Below are positions 50,467 to 59,697 of a stretch of 64,000 nt of DNA, one piece after another. The translations under genes and the position numbers were made by a program. Below the pieces are notes generated by a model, which saw only the letters and a program-made list of their open reading frames with translations, had not been told where the DNA came from and did not search any database. Numbering within the stretch: the first letter of the stretch is position 1; every line of letters starts with the position of its first letter. The DNA is from Planctomycetota bacterium (GTDB lineage: Bacteria; Planctomycetota; UBA1135; GCA-002686595): contig JAEUHZ010000021.1 of assembly GCA_016795205.1 (NCBI GenBank), forward strand, positions 62,001-126,000, written 5' to 3'.

Positions 50467-50826
50467 TCAGCGCCGGCGCCCCAGGAGGTCCTGGCGGAGC
50501 CTGCGCAGCTCGTCCTGAGCGTTTCCGGCCGTGATCCGGCCCTCGGCCCGCCGCAGCGCCTCGGCCCAGCTCACGACCTCGAACCGGCCCAGGGGCTCGA
50601 TCTCGAACACGATCTGAGCCGTCTGCGCGCCGGCCGGCGCTTCGCCGGGGCCCGGCGCGGGCCGGTCTGCCCCCGGCTCCGCGAGGTCCGCGGGCCGCGG
50701 CTGGCTCGGCAGGGGACTCGGGAGGCCCTCGGGACCGAGACCGACAGGCTCGGTCTTCGGCGCCTCGCCGCAGGCGGCCAGGAGCACGAGCGCAAGCCCC
50801 AGCGCGGCGTGGACGGTCGTTCTCAT
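50467..50826 (-). CDS. Small lipoprotein
   Basis: A 119-residue lipoprotein with lipobox LVLLAACGEAP (Cys near 19), then a Pro-rich linker and a short domain QIVFEIEPLGRFEVVSWAEA followed by a charged helix (RRLRQDLLGRRR). ATG 50826 overlaps the stop of the upstream gene by ATGA, so the two are coupled. Not recognised; probably an envelope partner of the protein encoded upstream. Confidence 0.72.
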   Translation of the reverse strand: MRTTVHAALGLALVLLAACGEAPKTEPVGLGPEGLPSPLPSQPRPADLAEPGADRPAPGPGEAPAGAQTAQIVFEIEPLGRFEVVSWAEALRRAEGRITAGNAQDELRRLRQDLLGRRR

Positions 50827-51323
50827 CCTTCCTCGCCTTCCTCCTCGGCGCGCGCGCGCTTGGCCGCGTTCCGCTCCTCCTCCTCGTGCGGGAGCGGCGG
50901 CGGGGGGGGCGGCGGCTCGGGCAGGATGGCCCGCAGCGGCGGCGCCTGGCCCGGACCCGCGTCGAGCGCGGCCCGCAGGCGCGCGAAGAGCTCGGGCCCC
51001 AGGTCGCGCTGGAAGACGGCCATGCGCGCGGCGTGGTCCTCCTCGGCGAGATGGCGCGTGCGGATCGCGGAGCGCAGCACGTCGTCGAGCCGCTCCTTCT
51101 CCGCCACGAGCGTGATCAGCTCGATCTCGGCGACCTGCGTGCGGTGACGGCCCTCGACGTTGACCATCATCCGCGCGACGGCGCGCAGCCGCGTCGTCTC
51201 GTCGAAGAGCGGCGCCGCCGGCTGCTCGGGCGCGGCGGGTGCTGGCGCGTCCTGGCTGGACACCAAGCCCGCGAGAGCCAGGAGCGCAACGAGCGCCGCA
51301 GCGCGGAGCGGGAGGCGGACCAC
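50823..51323 (-). CDS. Exported helical protein
   Basis: A 166-residue protein with a signal peptide (MVRLPLRAAALVALLALAGL) cut before SSQDAPAPA. The mature protein is mostly helical and charged (RTQVAEIELITLVAEKERLD), with a Pro-rich stretch (EPPPPPPPLPHEEEE) and an acidic-basic tail. GTG 51323 is preceded by TAGGAT with a 6-nt gap. It overlaps the lipoprotein gene downstream. Function unknown; possible heavy-metal-binding CpxP/Spy-like protein by general architecture only. Confidence 0.65.
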   Translation of the reverse strand: MVRLPLRAAALVALLALAGLVSSQDAPAPAAPEQPAAPLFDETTRLRAVARMMVNVEGRHRTQVAEIELITLVAEKERLDDVLRSAIRTRHLAEEDHAARMAVFQRDLGPELFARLRAALDAGPGQAPPLRAILPEPPPPPPPLPHEEEERNAAKRARAEEEGEEG

Positions 51324-51329
51324 GCACGA

Positions 51330-51335
51330 ATCCTA
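51330..51335 (-). promoter_or_regulatory. -10-like hexamer TAGGAT
   Basis: TAGGAT on the minus strand ends 6 nt before GTG 51323. Confidence 0.35.
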
Positions 51336-51385
51336 GCACTCGTTGGACCGGAGGGCCTGGCCGTCGCTCCGCCCCCGCGGGCGCC

Positions 51386-51877
51386 TCACACGTGCCGGAT
51401 CCAGGCCCGCACGAGGGCACGCAGCGCAGCGCCGCGCGCACGGATTTCGGCCGCAGCGCCCAGCCTGACGAGCGCGCGATCCCGGCCGCGCCACTCCAGC
51501 AGGCCCGCGGGATCCGCGATGGCCGCGCGCAGGTCGAGCCCCCGGGCCCGCGCGCCAGCGTGCAGGACGATCAGCACTTCCTCGACGTGCCGCGGACCGT
51601 TCAGCGTCGCGAACGACTCGCTCGTGCGGAACGTCGGCGCGTTCCACTTGACCTCCTCGGTGATCGAGCGATCCGCACTCCGCACGATGCGCCGCACGAG
51701 GTCCAGCTCGGCGCGCAAGGGGTGCCGGGACGCGTCGAGCAGCGCGTCGACGGCCGCTGACCCCGCGGCCGCTGCGCGCGCGGGCCTGGCTGCCGCGGGC
51801 TTCGCTGCTGTGGGACGGCGCGCAGGGGACTTGCGGGGTGCGGGCTGCGCGAGCTTCGGGCGAGCCTTCTTGGACAT
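51386..51877 (-). CDS. DUF1801 domain protein
   Basis: A 163-residue protein with an Ala/Pro/Lys-rich N-terminal tail (about 1-42) and a DUF1801/YdhG-like domain: LDLVRRIVRSADRSITEEVK, WNAPTFRTSESFATLN, and a C-terminal helix. Family function is unknown. TACGCT lies 6 nt before ATG 51877. Confidence 0.82.
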   Translation of the reverse strand: MSKKARPKLAQPAPRKSPARRPTAAKPAAARPARAAAAGSAAVDALLDASRHPLRAELDLVRRIVRSADRSITEEVKWNAPTFRTSESFATLNGPRHVEEVLIVLHAGARARGLDLRAAIADPAGLLEWRGRDRALVRLGAAAEIRARGAALRALVRAWIRHV

Positions 51878-51883
51878 CGAGCC

Positions 51884-51889
51884 AGCGTA
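51884..51889 (-). promoter_or_regulatory. -10-like hexamer TACGCT
   Basis: TACGCT on the minus strand ends 6 nt before ATG 51877 of the DUF1801 gene. Confidence 0.3.
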
Positions 51890-52134
51890 GCGCGGCGCTG
51901 CGCCTGGGACCCGACGCGAGCGACTGCAGCCCGCCCGGGTCAGATCCAAGCCAGCGCGCCCGCGCCGTCGACGTCCCGTCAGGCCGGGTCTGTGGCCTCG
52001 CTCACAGCCAGATCGCGGCGCTCGCCGCCGGACGCGTCGAGCGCAGGATCCTCGCAGGGTCGGGGCCGTTCAGCACGCTGCCAGGGCTCACCCTGACCAG
52101 CGTGCCGCGCGTGCCCCGACCGGCCTGCTGGCGA

Positions 52135-53721
52135 TCACGTCCCCCAGACGATGCGCAACCCGTTCGAGAGGTTGAACGCGGCCGGGGTGCAGAAGCTCGC
52201 CGCGTTGCGGTACCAAGCCTGATAGACGTGCTGGGCGCCTGGACTCACCACGCCGAGCGTGCTGATCGACGCGTCCCCCGGCGCCGGGACCTGGGCGCTG
52301 CCACCACTGCAGATCTTCGTGGCGAGGCGCACGACGGTTCCGCCCGCGCAGCGCAACCCGTCGCCGAAGACGACGCCCGCTCCGCCGCCCTCGGCGAGCG
52401 TGCCCTGGAAGAACAGCGCGCTGGCCGTCGGCGGCGCGCCGTGGAGCGCGAGCACGAGTCCGTCCGTCGCGACGCTCGCGGCGCCCGTTCCGACCAGGCG
52501 GCCGTCGAGGCCGAACGAGTTGCGACAGCCGGCTCCCGATCCCGGGGCGCTCGCGTTGCCGCACGGGCAGGCCGCCGCCGATCCGTCGCCGGCGCAGATC
52601 GCAACGCCGCTGCGCGCGCAACTGCGGATCGAGAGCAGCAGGTTGGTTGAGTTGGCGAGCGAGACGAGATCCGCGTCGCCATCTCCGTCCAGATCGCCGG
52701 CCACGAGGCCGATGCCGCCGACGGGCAGGGTGGGTCCCGAGCCGAACGCGAGCGATCCCAGGTTCTCGAGGATCCGGACCTGGAACGTCCAGGTGCCATT
52801 GAAATGCCAGATCGAGTAGTCCGCGGCCAGGTCGATGTCCCCGTCTCCGTCGAAGTCGCCGCTGGCGAGCGACCCGCTGTAGCCGGGGAGTGGGTACATG
52901 ACCGGCGCCGCGAAGGTCCCGTTGCCCAGGTTGCGGTGCACCCAGACCGTCGCTTCGAAGCCACCCACTGTGACCAGGTCCAGGTCCTGATCCCCGTCGA
53001 GATCGGCGAGCAGCACGTCGACCGTGTTGAAGTCCGACGGAGTCGACGAGATCTGCGTGAACAGGCCCGCTCCGTTGTTCCGGTAGACGTACATCCGGTC
53101 GAGGTCGGTGTCCTGCGCGATCAAGTCGAGGTCCCCGTCGCCGTCGAGGTCACCGAGAGCCAGCGCCGACGTGGAGCCGCTGCTCCACAGCGCGATGCCC
53201 TGCGGGCTGAAATCGCCGCCCGGACCGCGCACGAGCGCACAGAGCTGACGGCTTCCGCCCTGGATGACCACCGTGACGAGGTCGGCGTCGCCATCCCCGT
53301 CCAGGTCGCCCGCGGCGAGCCCTCCCACGACGCTCAGGTTCGGGACCGTCTGCTCAGTCATCGCGCCGCCACCCGCGTTCACGAAGACCCGCAGCCCTCC
53401 GCCGGCCCGCACGACGAAGTCGACGTCTCCGTCTCCCTCGAGGTCCGTCGCGACGAGCGCGGCGGTTTGGCCGACCGAGGGGTAGAGCTGTGGCGGGGCG
53501 AACCGCCCACTCCCGTCCTGAACGTGGAGCGCGAGCGCGCCGCCGACCGCGCACGCGACCGCGGCATCCAGGTAGCCGTCTCCATTGGCGTCCGCCAGGA
53601 CCACCCCCAGGGGTTGAGCACCCGTGGATCCCGAGGCCGCGGGCTCGAAACACAGGCCCTGAGCACGTGAGACGGTAGCGAGCATGGCGAGAGCGCCCAA
53701 CGTCATAGCGGTGGCTTGCAT
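52135..53721 (-). CDS. Secreted FG-GAP propeller with shared C-terminal domain (copy 4)
   Basis: A 528-residue secreted protein. Signal MQATAMTLGALAMLATVSRA. Seven FG-GAP/VCBS blades follow, each with a D-x-D-G-D calcium loop (LADANGDGYLDAAVA, AGDLDGDGDADLVTV, ALGDLDGDGDLDLIAQD, LADLDGDQDLDLVTV, SGDFDGDGDIDLAADY), an integrin-like propeller. The six-cysteine domain closes the protein: ICAGDGSAAACPCGNAS, GAGCRNS, GDGLRC, VYQAWYRNAASFCTPAAFN, ending RIVWGT. A secreted calcium-dependent binding protein is likely. Confidence 0.87.
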   Translation of the reverse strand: MQATAMTLGALAMLATVSRAQGLCFEPAASGSTGAQPLGVVLADANGDGYLDAAVACAVGGALALHVQDGSGRFAPPQLYPSVGQTAALVATDLEGDGDVDFVVRAGGGLRVFVNAGGGAMTEQTVPNLSVVGGLAAGDLDGDGDADLVTVVIQGGSRQLCALVRGPGGDFSPQGIALWSSGSTSALALGDLDGDGDLDLIAQDTDLDRMYVYRNNGAGLFTQISSTPSDFNTVDVLLADLDGDQDLDLVTVGGFEATVWVHRNLGNGTFAAPVMYPLPGYSGSLASGDFDGDGDIDLAADYSIWHFNGTWTFQVRILENLGSLAFGSGPTLPVGGIGLVAGDLDGDGDADLVSLANSTNLLLSIRSCARSGVAICAGDGSAAACPCGNASAPGSGAGCRNSFGLDGRLVGTGAASVATDGLVLALHGAPPTASALFFQGTLAEGGGAGVVFGDGLRCAGGTVVRLATKICSGGSAQVPAPGDASISTLGVVSPGAQHVYQAWYRNAASFCTPAAFNLSNGLRIVWGT

Positions 53722-53783
53722 GAGGTCTCCTCGGACTTCGAGGTCGCGGCCGGCGGAATTGGAGGCTGGGGAAGGCTGAACTG

Positions 53784-53789
53784 AGTCTA
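53784..53789 (-). promoter_or_regulatory. -10-like hexamer TAGACT
   Basis: TAGACT on the minus strand, 62 nt before the ATG at 53721. Confidence 0.25.
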
Positions 53790-53948
53790 CGCGTCCGCCC
53801 CTGATCGGCAACGGATCCCGTGCACAGCCTGCTGGTCGAGCCTGGCCGAGCCCCACGGACCGCCATGCCCTGCGACTGGTCAGCGAAGGGGGCCGACACA
53901 GGGGCTCTTCGTGCGCTGCGCGGCGACCGAGCCGCCGGGGCGGCGCGA

Positions 53949-56294
53949 TCAGCGCCGCGCCGACAGCCGGCGTGCGATCTCGACGCAGTCTGGGTGATCG
54001 ACGCCGAGAAAGGAGCGCTTGAGAGCGAGCGCGCGCTCCAAGTGCGGCCGGGCGGCCGCGGCATCGCCCGTGTCGTCGAGGATCGTCCCCAGGCGATGGC
54101 GGGCCTCGGACTCGAGATCTTCCGGCAGCGTCGGCTGGCTCACGAAGAGCGCCACGAGCAGCTCGAGCGCCTCGTCCGTGCGACCCATCGCGGCCAGGAC
54201 GATTCCGTGCATGCAGCGTGACTCTTGGAGCGCCGCCGCGGGGCCGATGCGTGCGCGAATGTCGAGCGCCTCGCGCACGAGCGCCTCGGCCGCGGCGCTG
54301 TCCCCCTCGCCGTAGTGGATGCGAGCCAGGAACTGCTGGCAGGATGCGGTCAGCCCCTCGTGGCCGCTCGCGCGGCTCACGGCGAGCGAGCGCAGGAACT
54401 GCTCCTTGGACTCGGGGATGCGTCCAGCGCGAAACAGGCTGCTGGCGTAGTTGTGCCGCACGATCGCGAACGAGGGATGGCTCTCGCCGTGGTTCCAAGC
54501 GAGGATCTCCAGCGCCTCGCGATAGCGTTCGCTGGCCTCGTCGAAGCGCTGCGCGCGAGCCAGGGCGACGGCCATGTCGTTCAGGGCGCGTGAGAGCACC
54601 TGACGCCGCGGATCCTCGATCGAGCGCGCCTCGGCCAGCGCCCGCTCGAGGCCCTCGATGTACTCGTCCTCGCGTCCCAGCCGGCGCAGCTCGAGCGCCC
54701 AGCCGGTCAAGGCGTCCATGCGCAGCACGTCACCAGGAGGCACGTGCGCCAACGTGTATTCGAGCGCCACGCGGTAGGCTTCGTGACTCTCGTCGCCGGG
54801 TTGCTCCATCTGCAGCGCGTAGGCGCGCGCGTTCAGCAGGCGGGCGACGAGGTGCGGGCTCGGATCCGCCGTGCCCCGCAGCAGGTCGAACGACCGGTCG
54901 ACATGCCCATGGACTGCCTGCCAGTCGCTGCGCAAGCTCGCGAACACGGCCTTGCGCGACAGGACTTCGGCTTCGAGCGCGGTCTCGCCGGGCAACTGGG
55001 CCAGGGCGGACTCGGCCGCTTCGAGTTCGGTCAATGCGGCGTCGACGCGACCCTTCTCGGCGTGGAGCAGGGCGGTGGCGATGCGCCCCTCGACGGCCGA
55101 GCGCAGCTCCACCCGTCGGCGATCGTCGTCGCGACGGTTCGTCCAGGTCACGGCCGCGAAACCGCAGAGAATCACGGCCAGGAGCGCGACGGCCGCGCGC
55201 GCCGGACGCTGCCGCACGCGCCGCGCGACGCGCTCGAACGCGCTGGTGCGCCGCGCGAGAATCGGCTGATCGTCGAGATGGCGGCGCACGTCAGCACACA
55301 CTGCGTCCACTGACGCGTAGCGCTCCTCGGGCCGCTTGGCGAGGCACTGCAGCACGATCGCATCGAGGTCCCCCGAGATGCGTTCAGCGCCAGGCCGGCG
55401 AGCCCGGCGACCGGGCGGCGTCGGCTCGTCCTCGCAGATGCTGCGCTCCAACGCGTACTGCCCGTCGCCTGATCGCCAGGGCTTCTCGCCGGTGATGAAC
55501 TCGTAGAGCAGGACTCCCAGCGCGAACACGTCGCTGCGAACGGTGGCTGCCTCGCCGCGGACCTGCTCGGGGCTGGCGTACTCCGGCGTGAACATCCGGT
55601 GGCCCGTGCGCGTCAGCGGCTCGCCGAGGCCCGCATCCACCGGCGTCGTCGTCGGGTCGTGACCCGCGATGCCGAAATCGAGGAGACGCGGAGCACCGTC
55701 CGCGCGCACGAGGATGTTGCTGGGCTTGAGGTCACGGTGCACGAACCCGCGCTCGTGCGCGTGCGCCACCGCTCGCCCGATGCGCAGGAAGAGCTCCAGC
55801 CGTCCGCGCAGCGGGAGTCGCGCGGCGTAGACGTCGGCTGGCTCGCCGTCGACGTACTCCATGACCAGGTAGGGTTCGCCCGCCTCGGTCGTGCCGCCGT
55901 CGATGAGTCCCGCGACGTATTCGTGGTCGAGGCGGGCGAGCGTCTGCCGCTCGCGCAGGAAGCGTCGGACGAGGTCCTGGGTCGCGAGGCCCTTGTGCAG
56001 GCGCTTGATGGCCACCTCGCGCTCGAACTCGCCGTCCGCGCGGCGCGCCACGAAGACCTCGCCCATCCCTCCGCGGCCGATCGACCGCACGATCTCGTAG
56101 GGTCCGAGTCGCTGCGGCTCGACGGGCCTGTGCGCCAGGGAGTCGTCCTGCTTCAGGAGCTCCCGCACCCACTGCGCAAGCTCGGGATCGACGGCGGCCC
56201 GCGCGGTCAGCAGGCTCTCGCGCTCGGAGGCGTCGCGGTCGACGAGGTCGAGGAACAGATCCCGGGCCTCGGGCCAACGGTCGCCGTCCCTCAT
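53949..56294 (-). CDS. Membrane Ser/Thr protein kinase with TPR domain
   Basis: A 781-residue Hanks-type kinase. The kinase domain spans about 64-345 with G73-R-G-G-M-G, VAIK (K97), HRDLKPSN (186-193, Asp188), DFG (206-208) and TPEYASPEQV. A single transmembrane helix lies near 365-385 (AVALLAVILCGFAAVTW). The remaining about 390 residues form TPR-like helical repeats (ALEYTLAHVPPGDV, EDEYIEGLERALAEARSI) that would face the periplasm. An N-terminal helical segment of about 60 residues precedes the kinase. It is divergent from an ECF sigma factor, a frequent pairing in planctomycetes. Confidence 0.93.
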   Translation of the reverse strand: MRDGDRWPEARDLFLDLVDRDASERESLLTARAAVDPELAQWVRELLKQDDSLAHRPVEPQRLGPYEIVRSIGRGGMGEVFVARRADGEFEREVAIKRLHKGLATQDLVRRFLRERQTLARLDHEYVAGLIDGGTTEAGEPYLVMEYVDGEPADVYAARLPLRGRLELFLRIGRAVAHAHERGFVHRDLKPSNILVRADGAPRLLDFGIAGHDPTTTPVDAGLGEPLTRTGHRMFTPEYASPEQVRGEAATVRSDVFALGVLLYEFITGEKPWRSGDGQYALERSICEDEPTPPGRRARRPGAERISGDLDAIVLQCLAKRPEERYASVDAVCADVRRHLDDQPILARRTSAFERVARRVRQRPARAAVALLAVILCGFAAVTWTNRRDDDRRRVELRSAVEGRIATALLHAEKGRVDAALTELEAAESALAQLPGETALEAEVLSRKAVFASLRSDWQAVHGHVDRSFDLLRGTADPSPHLVARLLNARAYALQMEQPGDESHEAYRVALEYTLAHVPPGDVLRMDALTGWALELRRLGREDEYIEGLERALAEARSIEDPRRQVLSRALNDMAVALARAQRFDEASERYREALEILAWNHGESHPSFAIVRHNYASSLFRAGRIPESKEQFLRSLAVSRASGHEGLTASCQQFLARIHYGEGDSAAAEALVREALDIRARIGPAAALQESRCMHGIVLAAMGRTDEALELLVALFVSQPTLPEDLESEARHRLGTILDDTGDAAAARPHLERALALKRSFLGVDHPDCVEIARRLSARR

Positions 56295-56464
56295 GCCGTG
56301 CTCACGGCCAGTCCCAGGCGACGAGGCGCTCCACGCACTGCAGCGCGGCGGTCGCGCACCCGCTGGAACTCACGGATCGACATCGCGCTCGTGAGGATAG
56401 GGGCGTGCCGCGGATCGGCAAGTCGCCGGCCGGCGGAGGCGTTCGACCGTTGCGGGGCACCTGC

Positions 56465-56470
56465 TAGCCT
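56465..56470 (+). promoter_or_regulatory. -10-like hexamer TAGCCT
   Basis: TAGCCT ends 11 nt before GTG 56482 of the ECF sigma factor. Confidence 0.3.
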
Positions 56471-56481
56471 GATGACCCTCC

Positions 56482-57042
56482 GTGACCGAGAGCTTCACAC
56501 GCCTGCTCCAGGACATGCGCGGCGGGGATGCTTCGAAGCTCGAAGCCCTCGCGGTCGCGGTCCAGTCCGAGTTGCGCGCTCTGGCGGCGCGGCACCTGGG
56601 GCGCGAACGCCCCGACCACACGCTTCAGCCGACGGCTCTCGTCAACGAGGCCTACGTGAGGCTCGTGGACCAGCGTGAGCAGAACTGGGAGAACCGGACG
56701 CACTTCCTGTCCATCGCCTCGACGGTGATGCGTCGGATCCTGCTCGAGCACTCGCGCGCGCGGATGGCGGAGAAGCGCGGTGGGCACGTGCGGCGGGTGA
56801 CGCTCTTCGACGTGCCGAGCGCGGCCGAGGACACGCCCGAGGCGCTCATCGCGCTCGACGAGGGTCTGGTCGCCTTCGCGCGCATCGATCCCGAGAACGC
56901 ACGCATCGTCGAGCTGCGCTGGTTCGCGGGTCTCGACGTGGCCGAGACGGCCGCCGTGCTCGGCGTGTCCACGCGCACCGTCGAGCGCGGTTGGCGGGCG
57001 GCGCAGGCCTGGCTGCGGGATCGCATCGCGCAGGCGGGGTGA
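56482..57042 (+). CDS. ECF sigma factor of the planctomycete-type (TIGR02999-like)
   Basis: A 186-residue sigma factor with GTG start. Region 2 reads ALAARHLGRERPDHTLQPTA, then LVNEAYVRLVDQREQNWENR and HFLSIASTVMRRILLEHSR. Region 4 reads IVELRWFAGLDVAETAAVLG with TRTVERGWRAAQAWLRDRI. The T-LQPTALVNEAY-R-L block is the hallmark of the ECF family abundant in planctomycetes and acidobacteria, which often lies beside a protein kinase; the gene here diverges from one. Phosphorylation-linked control is inferred from this pairing. Confidence 0.92.
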   Translation: MTESFTRLLQDMRGGDASKLEALAVAVQSELRALAARHLGRERPDHTLQPTALVNEAYVRLVDQREQNWENRTHFLSIASTVMRRILLEHSRARMAEKRGGHVRRVTLFDVPSAAEDTPEALIALDEGLVAFARIDPENARIVELRWFAGLDVAETAAVLGVSTRTVERGWRAAQAWLRDRIAQAG

Positions 57043-57306
57043 TCCGCCTCGGCTGACGGCTGTGCTGAGGGGCGTGGCGGGACGCTGGCCCCGCTCGCGC
57101 GCGCCAGCCGAGCGATGGCGAGCGGTGCGGCCCACCACGCTTGACCCTTGGGGCCCGAGCCCGCGACGGGGCTGCCTGGACGGCCTCGGCTCCCGGATTT
57201 CGAACCTGCCTGTCGGGGCGCGCCGGCGCCCGGCACGGAGAAGGCTGGCACGGTCCACCTTCGGCCCGCGGCCAGCACCTCCACGCACGCAACCCTGGTG
57301 TCCACC

Positions 57307-59697
57307 ATGCACATCTCCTCGTTTTCGCTCGTTCTCGCCCTGGCCGGCGCGGCGGGGGGCGACCTGCCCCGCCCGGCACCGGTGGCGACCCTTCCTTCCG
57401 CGGGGTCCATGCCGACTCGCGTCGGCGCGGATTCGCCGAGCGCTCCGGCCGCCCTGCCGGGCCGCTCCTTGGAATTGCCGCGCCTCGACATCGACACGCA
57501 GGCCGACGGCACGACCTGGGTGCGGGGGCGCGACTACAAGGCCAGCTTCGGGGCGGGCGGTGTGCGCTACATCCCCTTCCTCGGCTCGGATGCGCCGCGC
57601 AACTACCCGGTCGACTTCATCGTGGGACGCGTGCTCGTGGGCGGTCAGGCCTTGGAGTTCGATTCCGCCGCGCTCCCGATCGTCGATGGGGCGAGCATCG
57701 CCTTCGACCGCGGTCCCTTCGTCGAGCGCTACTTGCTGTGCTCCGAGGGCATCGAGCAGACGTTCGTGTTCGACGACCTGCCGACTCGCGGCGAGGTCCG
57801 GGTCGAGGTGGCAGTCGCTTCGACTCTCGAGTCGCGCTCCGACGCCGAGGGCTTCCGCTTCGAGAACGAGCGCGGGCACGTCCGCTACGGCCGCGCGTTC
57901 GCCCTGGACGCTCGCGGAGCGAAGACCGGGATCGAGAGCACGCTCGGCCAAGGACGGATCGACCTGGTCGTGCCCGCGGACCTCGTCGTGGACTCCGAGC
58001 TGCCGCTCACGATCGATCCGCTGATCACGACCTTCAGCGTGCAGGACAACCCGCTCGACGAGTTCTCGGCCGACGCGACCTACGACCTGCACAGCTCCGC
58101 CTACTTCACCGTCTACGAGGAAGTCTTCAGCCAGACCGACCACGACGTGCGGGGGAAGATCCACTGGGCGGCCGACGTGGGGGGCCTGACCTGGGCGATC
58201 GACATCTCGGACGAGACCTGGACCCGTCCGCGGACGGCGTACAACGCCCAGCACGACCGCCTGATCACCGTGGCCAGCGTGGGCCTCGCACCCAACCGCA
58301 GCATTCGCGCGCGATTCCTGAACTCCGGGCCGGTGTCGACGCTGTCGGCGAAGTTCGATATCGCCGTTCCTGGTTGGGGAGTCGACTACTGGCGTCCGGA
58401 CGTCGGCGGTGATCCGCGGGAGTCCGGCACGCAGGCGTTCTGCGTGGTGTGGGAGGTCGACGACGTGTGGAACAGTCAGGCGATCTACGGCGGGATCGTG
58501 GACGCGGTGACGGGCCTGGTCGCAGCCACGTACTCCGTCGCCAGCCATTCGAGCACGCCGAAGTCGAACCCGGCGGTCAGCAACTCGAACCACGCCGAGG
58601 CCGGCGCGCTGCCCTACTGGAACATCGTGTGGGAACACCATGCTGCGGCGGGCAACCGCGACATCCGTGGTCGGCGCATGGGTCCGGCGGGCTTCGCGGC
58701 GGGGGGCCACATGACCATCGCGGCGACCTCCGCGGACGAGCGCAGTCCCTCGTGCACGTCGGCCCTCGACGCCGTCGCAGGAGCCGACGCCTGGCTCGTC
58801 GCCTACGAGGTCGAGAACCCGGGCACGGGCTCCGACGTGCGCGTCAAGTCGTACGCGGGAGACACGTGGCTGCACACGCTCGATCTGTCGGCGCTGTTCC
58901 CCTACAGCGTCCTGGATCAGCGCCTGCCGGTGTGCGACACGAACGGCCAGCAATTCGTCGTCGGCTACGTCGAACGCGGTGTCCCCGGTCAACCGACGGA
59001 CATCAAGGTCGCCACGCTGGCGCCAGTGAACGGGATCCTCCATGTGAACGAAGGGCCGATCTCCGTCTCCCCGGGCCTGGAGATCGACGAGCGTCCATCG
59101 CTGTACGCCCTGCGTTCGTCGGGCAGCAGCTCGAAGAACGCCGTGATCGTCTACGACCGCGTGAACGGCTCGCAGCGTGACATCCACGCGGCCACGTACG
59201 CGCTGCCCGTTGGTGGCCCCGTCGTGCCGTTCTGCTTCGGTGACGGGACGGGGACCGCGTGCCCGTGCGGCAACGCCGGAGCTCCCGGCCGCGGCTGCGG
59301 CAACTCGGTGAACGCGGCCGGCGCCGAGCTGACCTGGAGCGGCGTGGCGTCGATCCACGAGGGACCGCCGCTCGTGCTGCACGCGAGCGGGATGCCTCCG
59401 ACCGCGCCGTGCCTGTTCTTCCAGGGCACCCTGCCCACGAACGGCGGCAACGGTGTCGTGTTCGGCGATGGATTGCGCTGCGTCGCATCCGGCATCCTGC
59501 GGCTCGGCACGCAGCCTTCGGTCGCGGGGAGCGCGAGCTTCCCCGGGCCGGGCGACCTGTCGATCCTGAACGCCGGAGCCATCCCCTTCGCGGGCGCCAC
59601 GCGCTACTACCAGGCGCACTACCGCAACACGGCGGACTTCTGCACGCCCTCCGGGTTCAACCTGACGAATGCCCTGCGCGTGACCTGGGTGCCCTGA
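57307..59697 (+). CDS. Large secreted protein with shared C-terminal domain (copy 5)
   Basis: A 796-residue secreted protein. Signal MHISSFSLVLALAGAAGGD. Residues about 45-235 form a beta-rich domain containing DYKASFGAGGVRYIPFLGSD and ending near PLTIDPLITTF, like the domains that precede PKD-type proteins. Residues about 240-640 carry repeated strands suggestive of a beta-propeller. The six-cysteine domain ends it: FCFGDGTGTACPCGNAG, GRGCGNS, GDGLRC, YYQAHYRNTADFCTPSGFN, ending RVTWVP. It is on the plus strand, unlike the other four copies. Confidence 0.83.
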   Translation: MHISSFSLVLALAGAAGGDLPRPAPVATLPSAGSMPTRVGADSPSAPAALPGRSLELPRLDIDTQADGTTWVRGRDYKASFGAGGVRYIPFLGSDAPRNYPVDFIVGRVLVGGQALEFDSAALPIVDGASIAFDRGPFVERYLLCSEGIEQTFVFDDLPTRGEVRVEVAVASTLESRSDAEGFRFENERGHVRYGRAFALDARGAKTGIESTLGQGRIDLVVPADLVVDSELPLTIDPLITTFSVQDNPLDEFSADATYDLHSSAYFTVYEEVFSQTDHDVRGKIHWAADVGGLTWAIDISDETWTRPRTAYNAQHDRLITVASVGLAPNRSIRARFLNSGPVSTLSAKFDIAVPGWGVDYWRPDVGGDPRESGTQAFCVVWEVDDVWNSQAIYGGIVDAVTGLVAATYSVASHSSTPKSNPAVSNSNHAEAGALPYWNIVWEHHAAAGNRDIRGRRMGPAGFAAGGHMTIAATSADERSPSCTSALDAVAGADAWLVAYEVENPGTGSDVRVKSYAGDTWLHTLDLSALFPYSVLDQRLPVCDTNGQQFVVGYVERGVPGQPTDIKVATLAPVNGILHVNEGPISVSPGLEIDERPSLYALRSSGSSSKNAVIVYDRVNGSQRDIHAATYALPVGGPVVPFCFGDGTGTACPCGNAGAPGRGCGNSVNAAGAELTWSGVASIHEGPPLVLHASGMPPTAPCLFFQGTLPTNGGNGVVFGDGLRCVASGILRLGTQPSVAGSASFPGPGDLSILNAGAIPFAGATRYYQAHYRNTADFCTPSGFNLTNALRVTWVP

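Noticed and set aside
53949..54498. Extension of the FG-GAP gene to ATG 54498
   Set aside because: The frame upstream of 53721 overlaps the kinase gene antiparallel-free region in the same strand and has no signal peptide; a proper signal starts at 53721.
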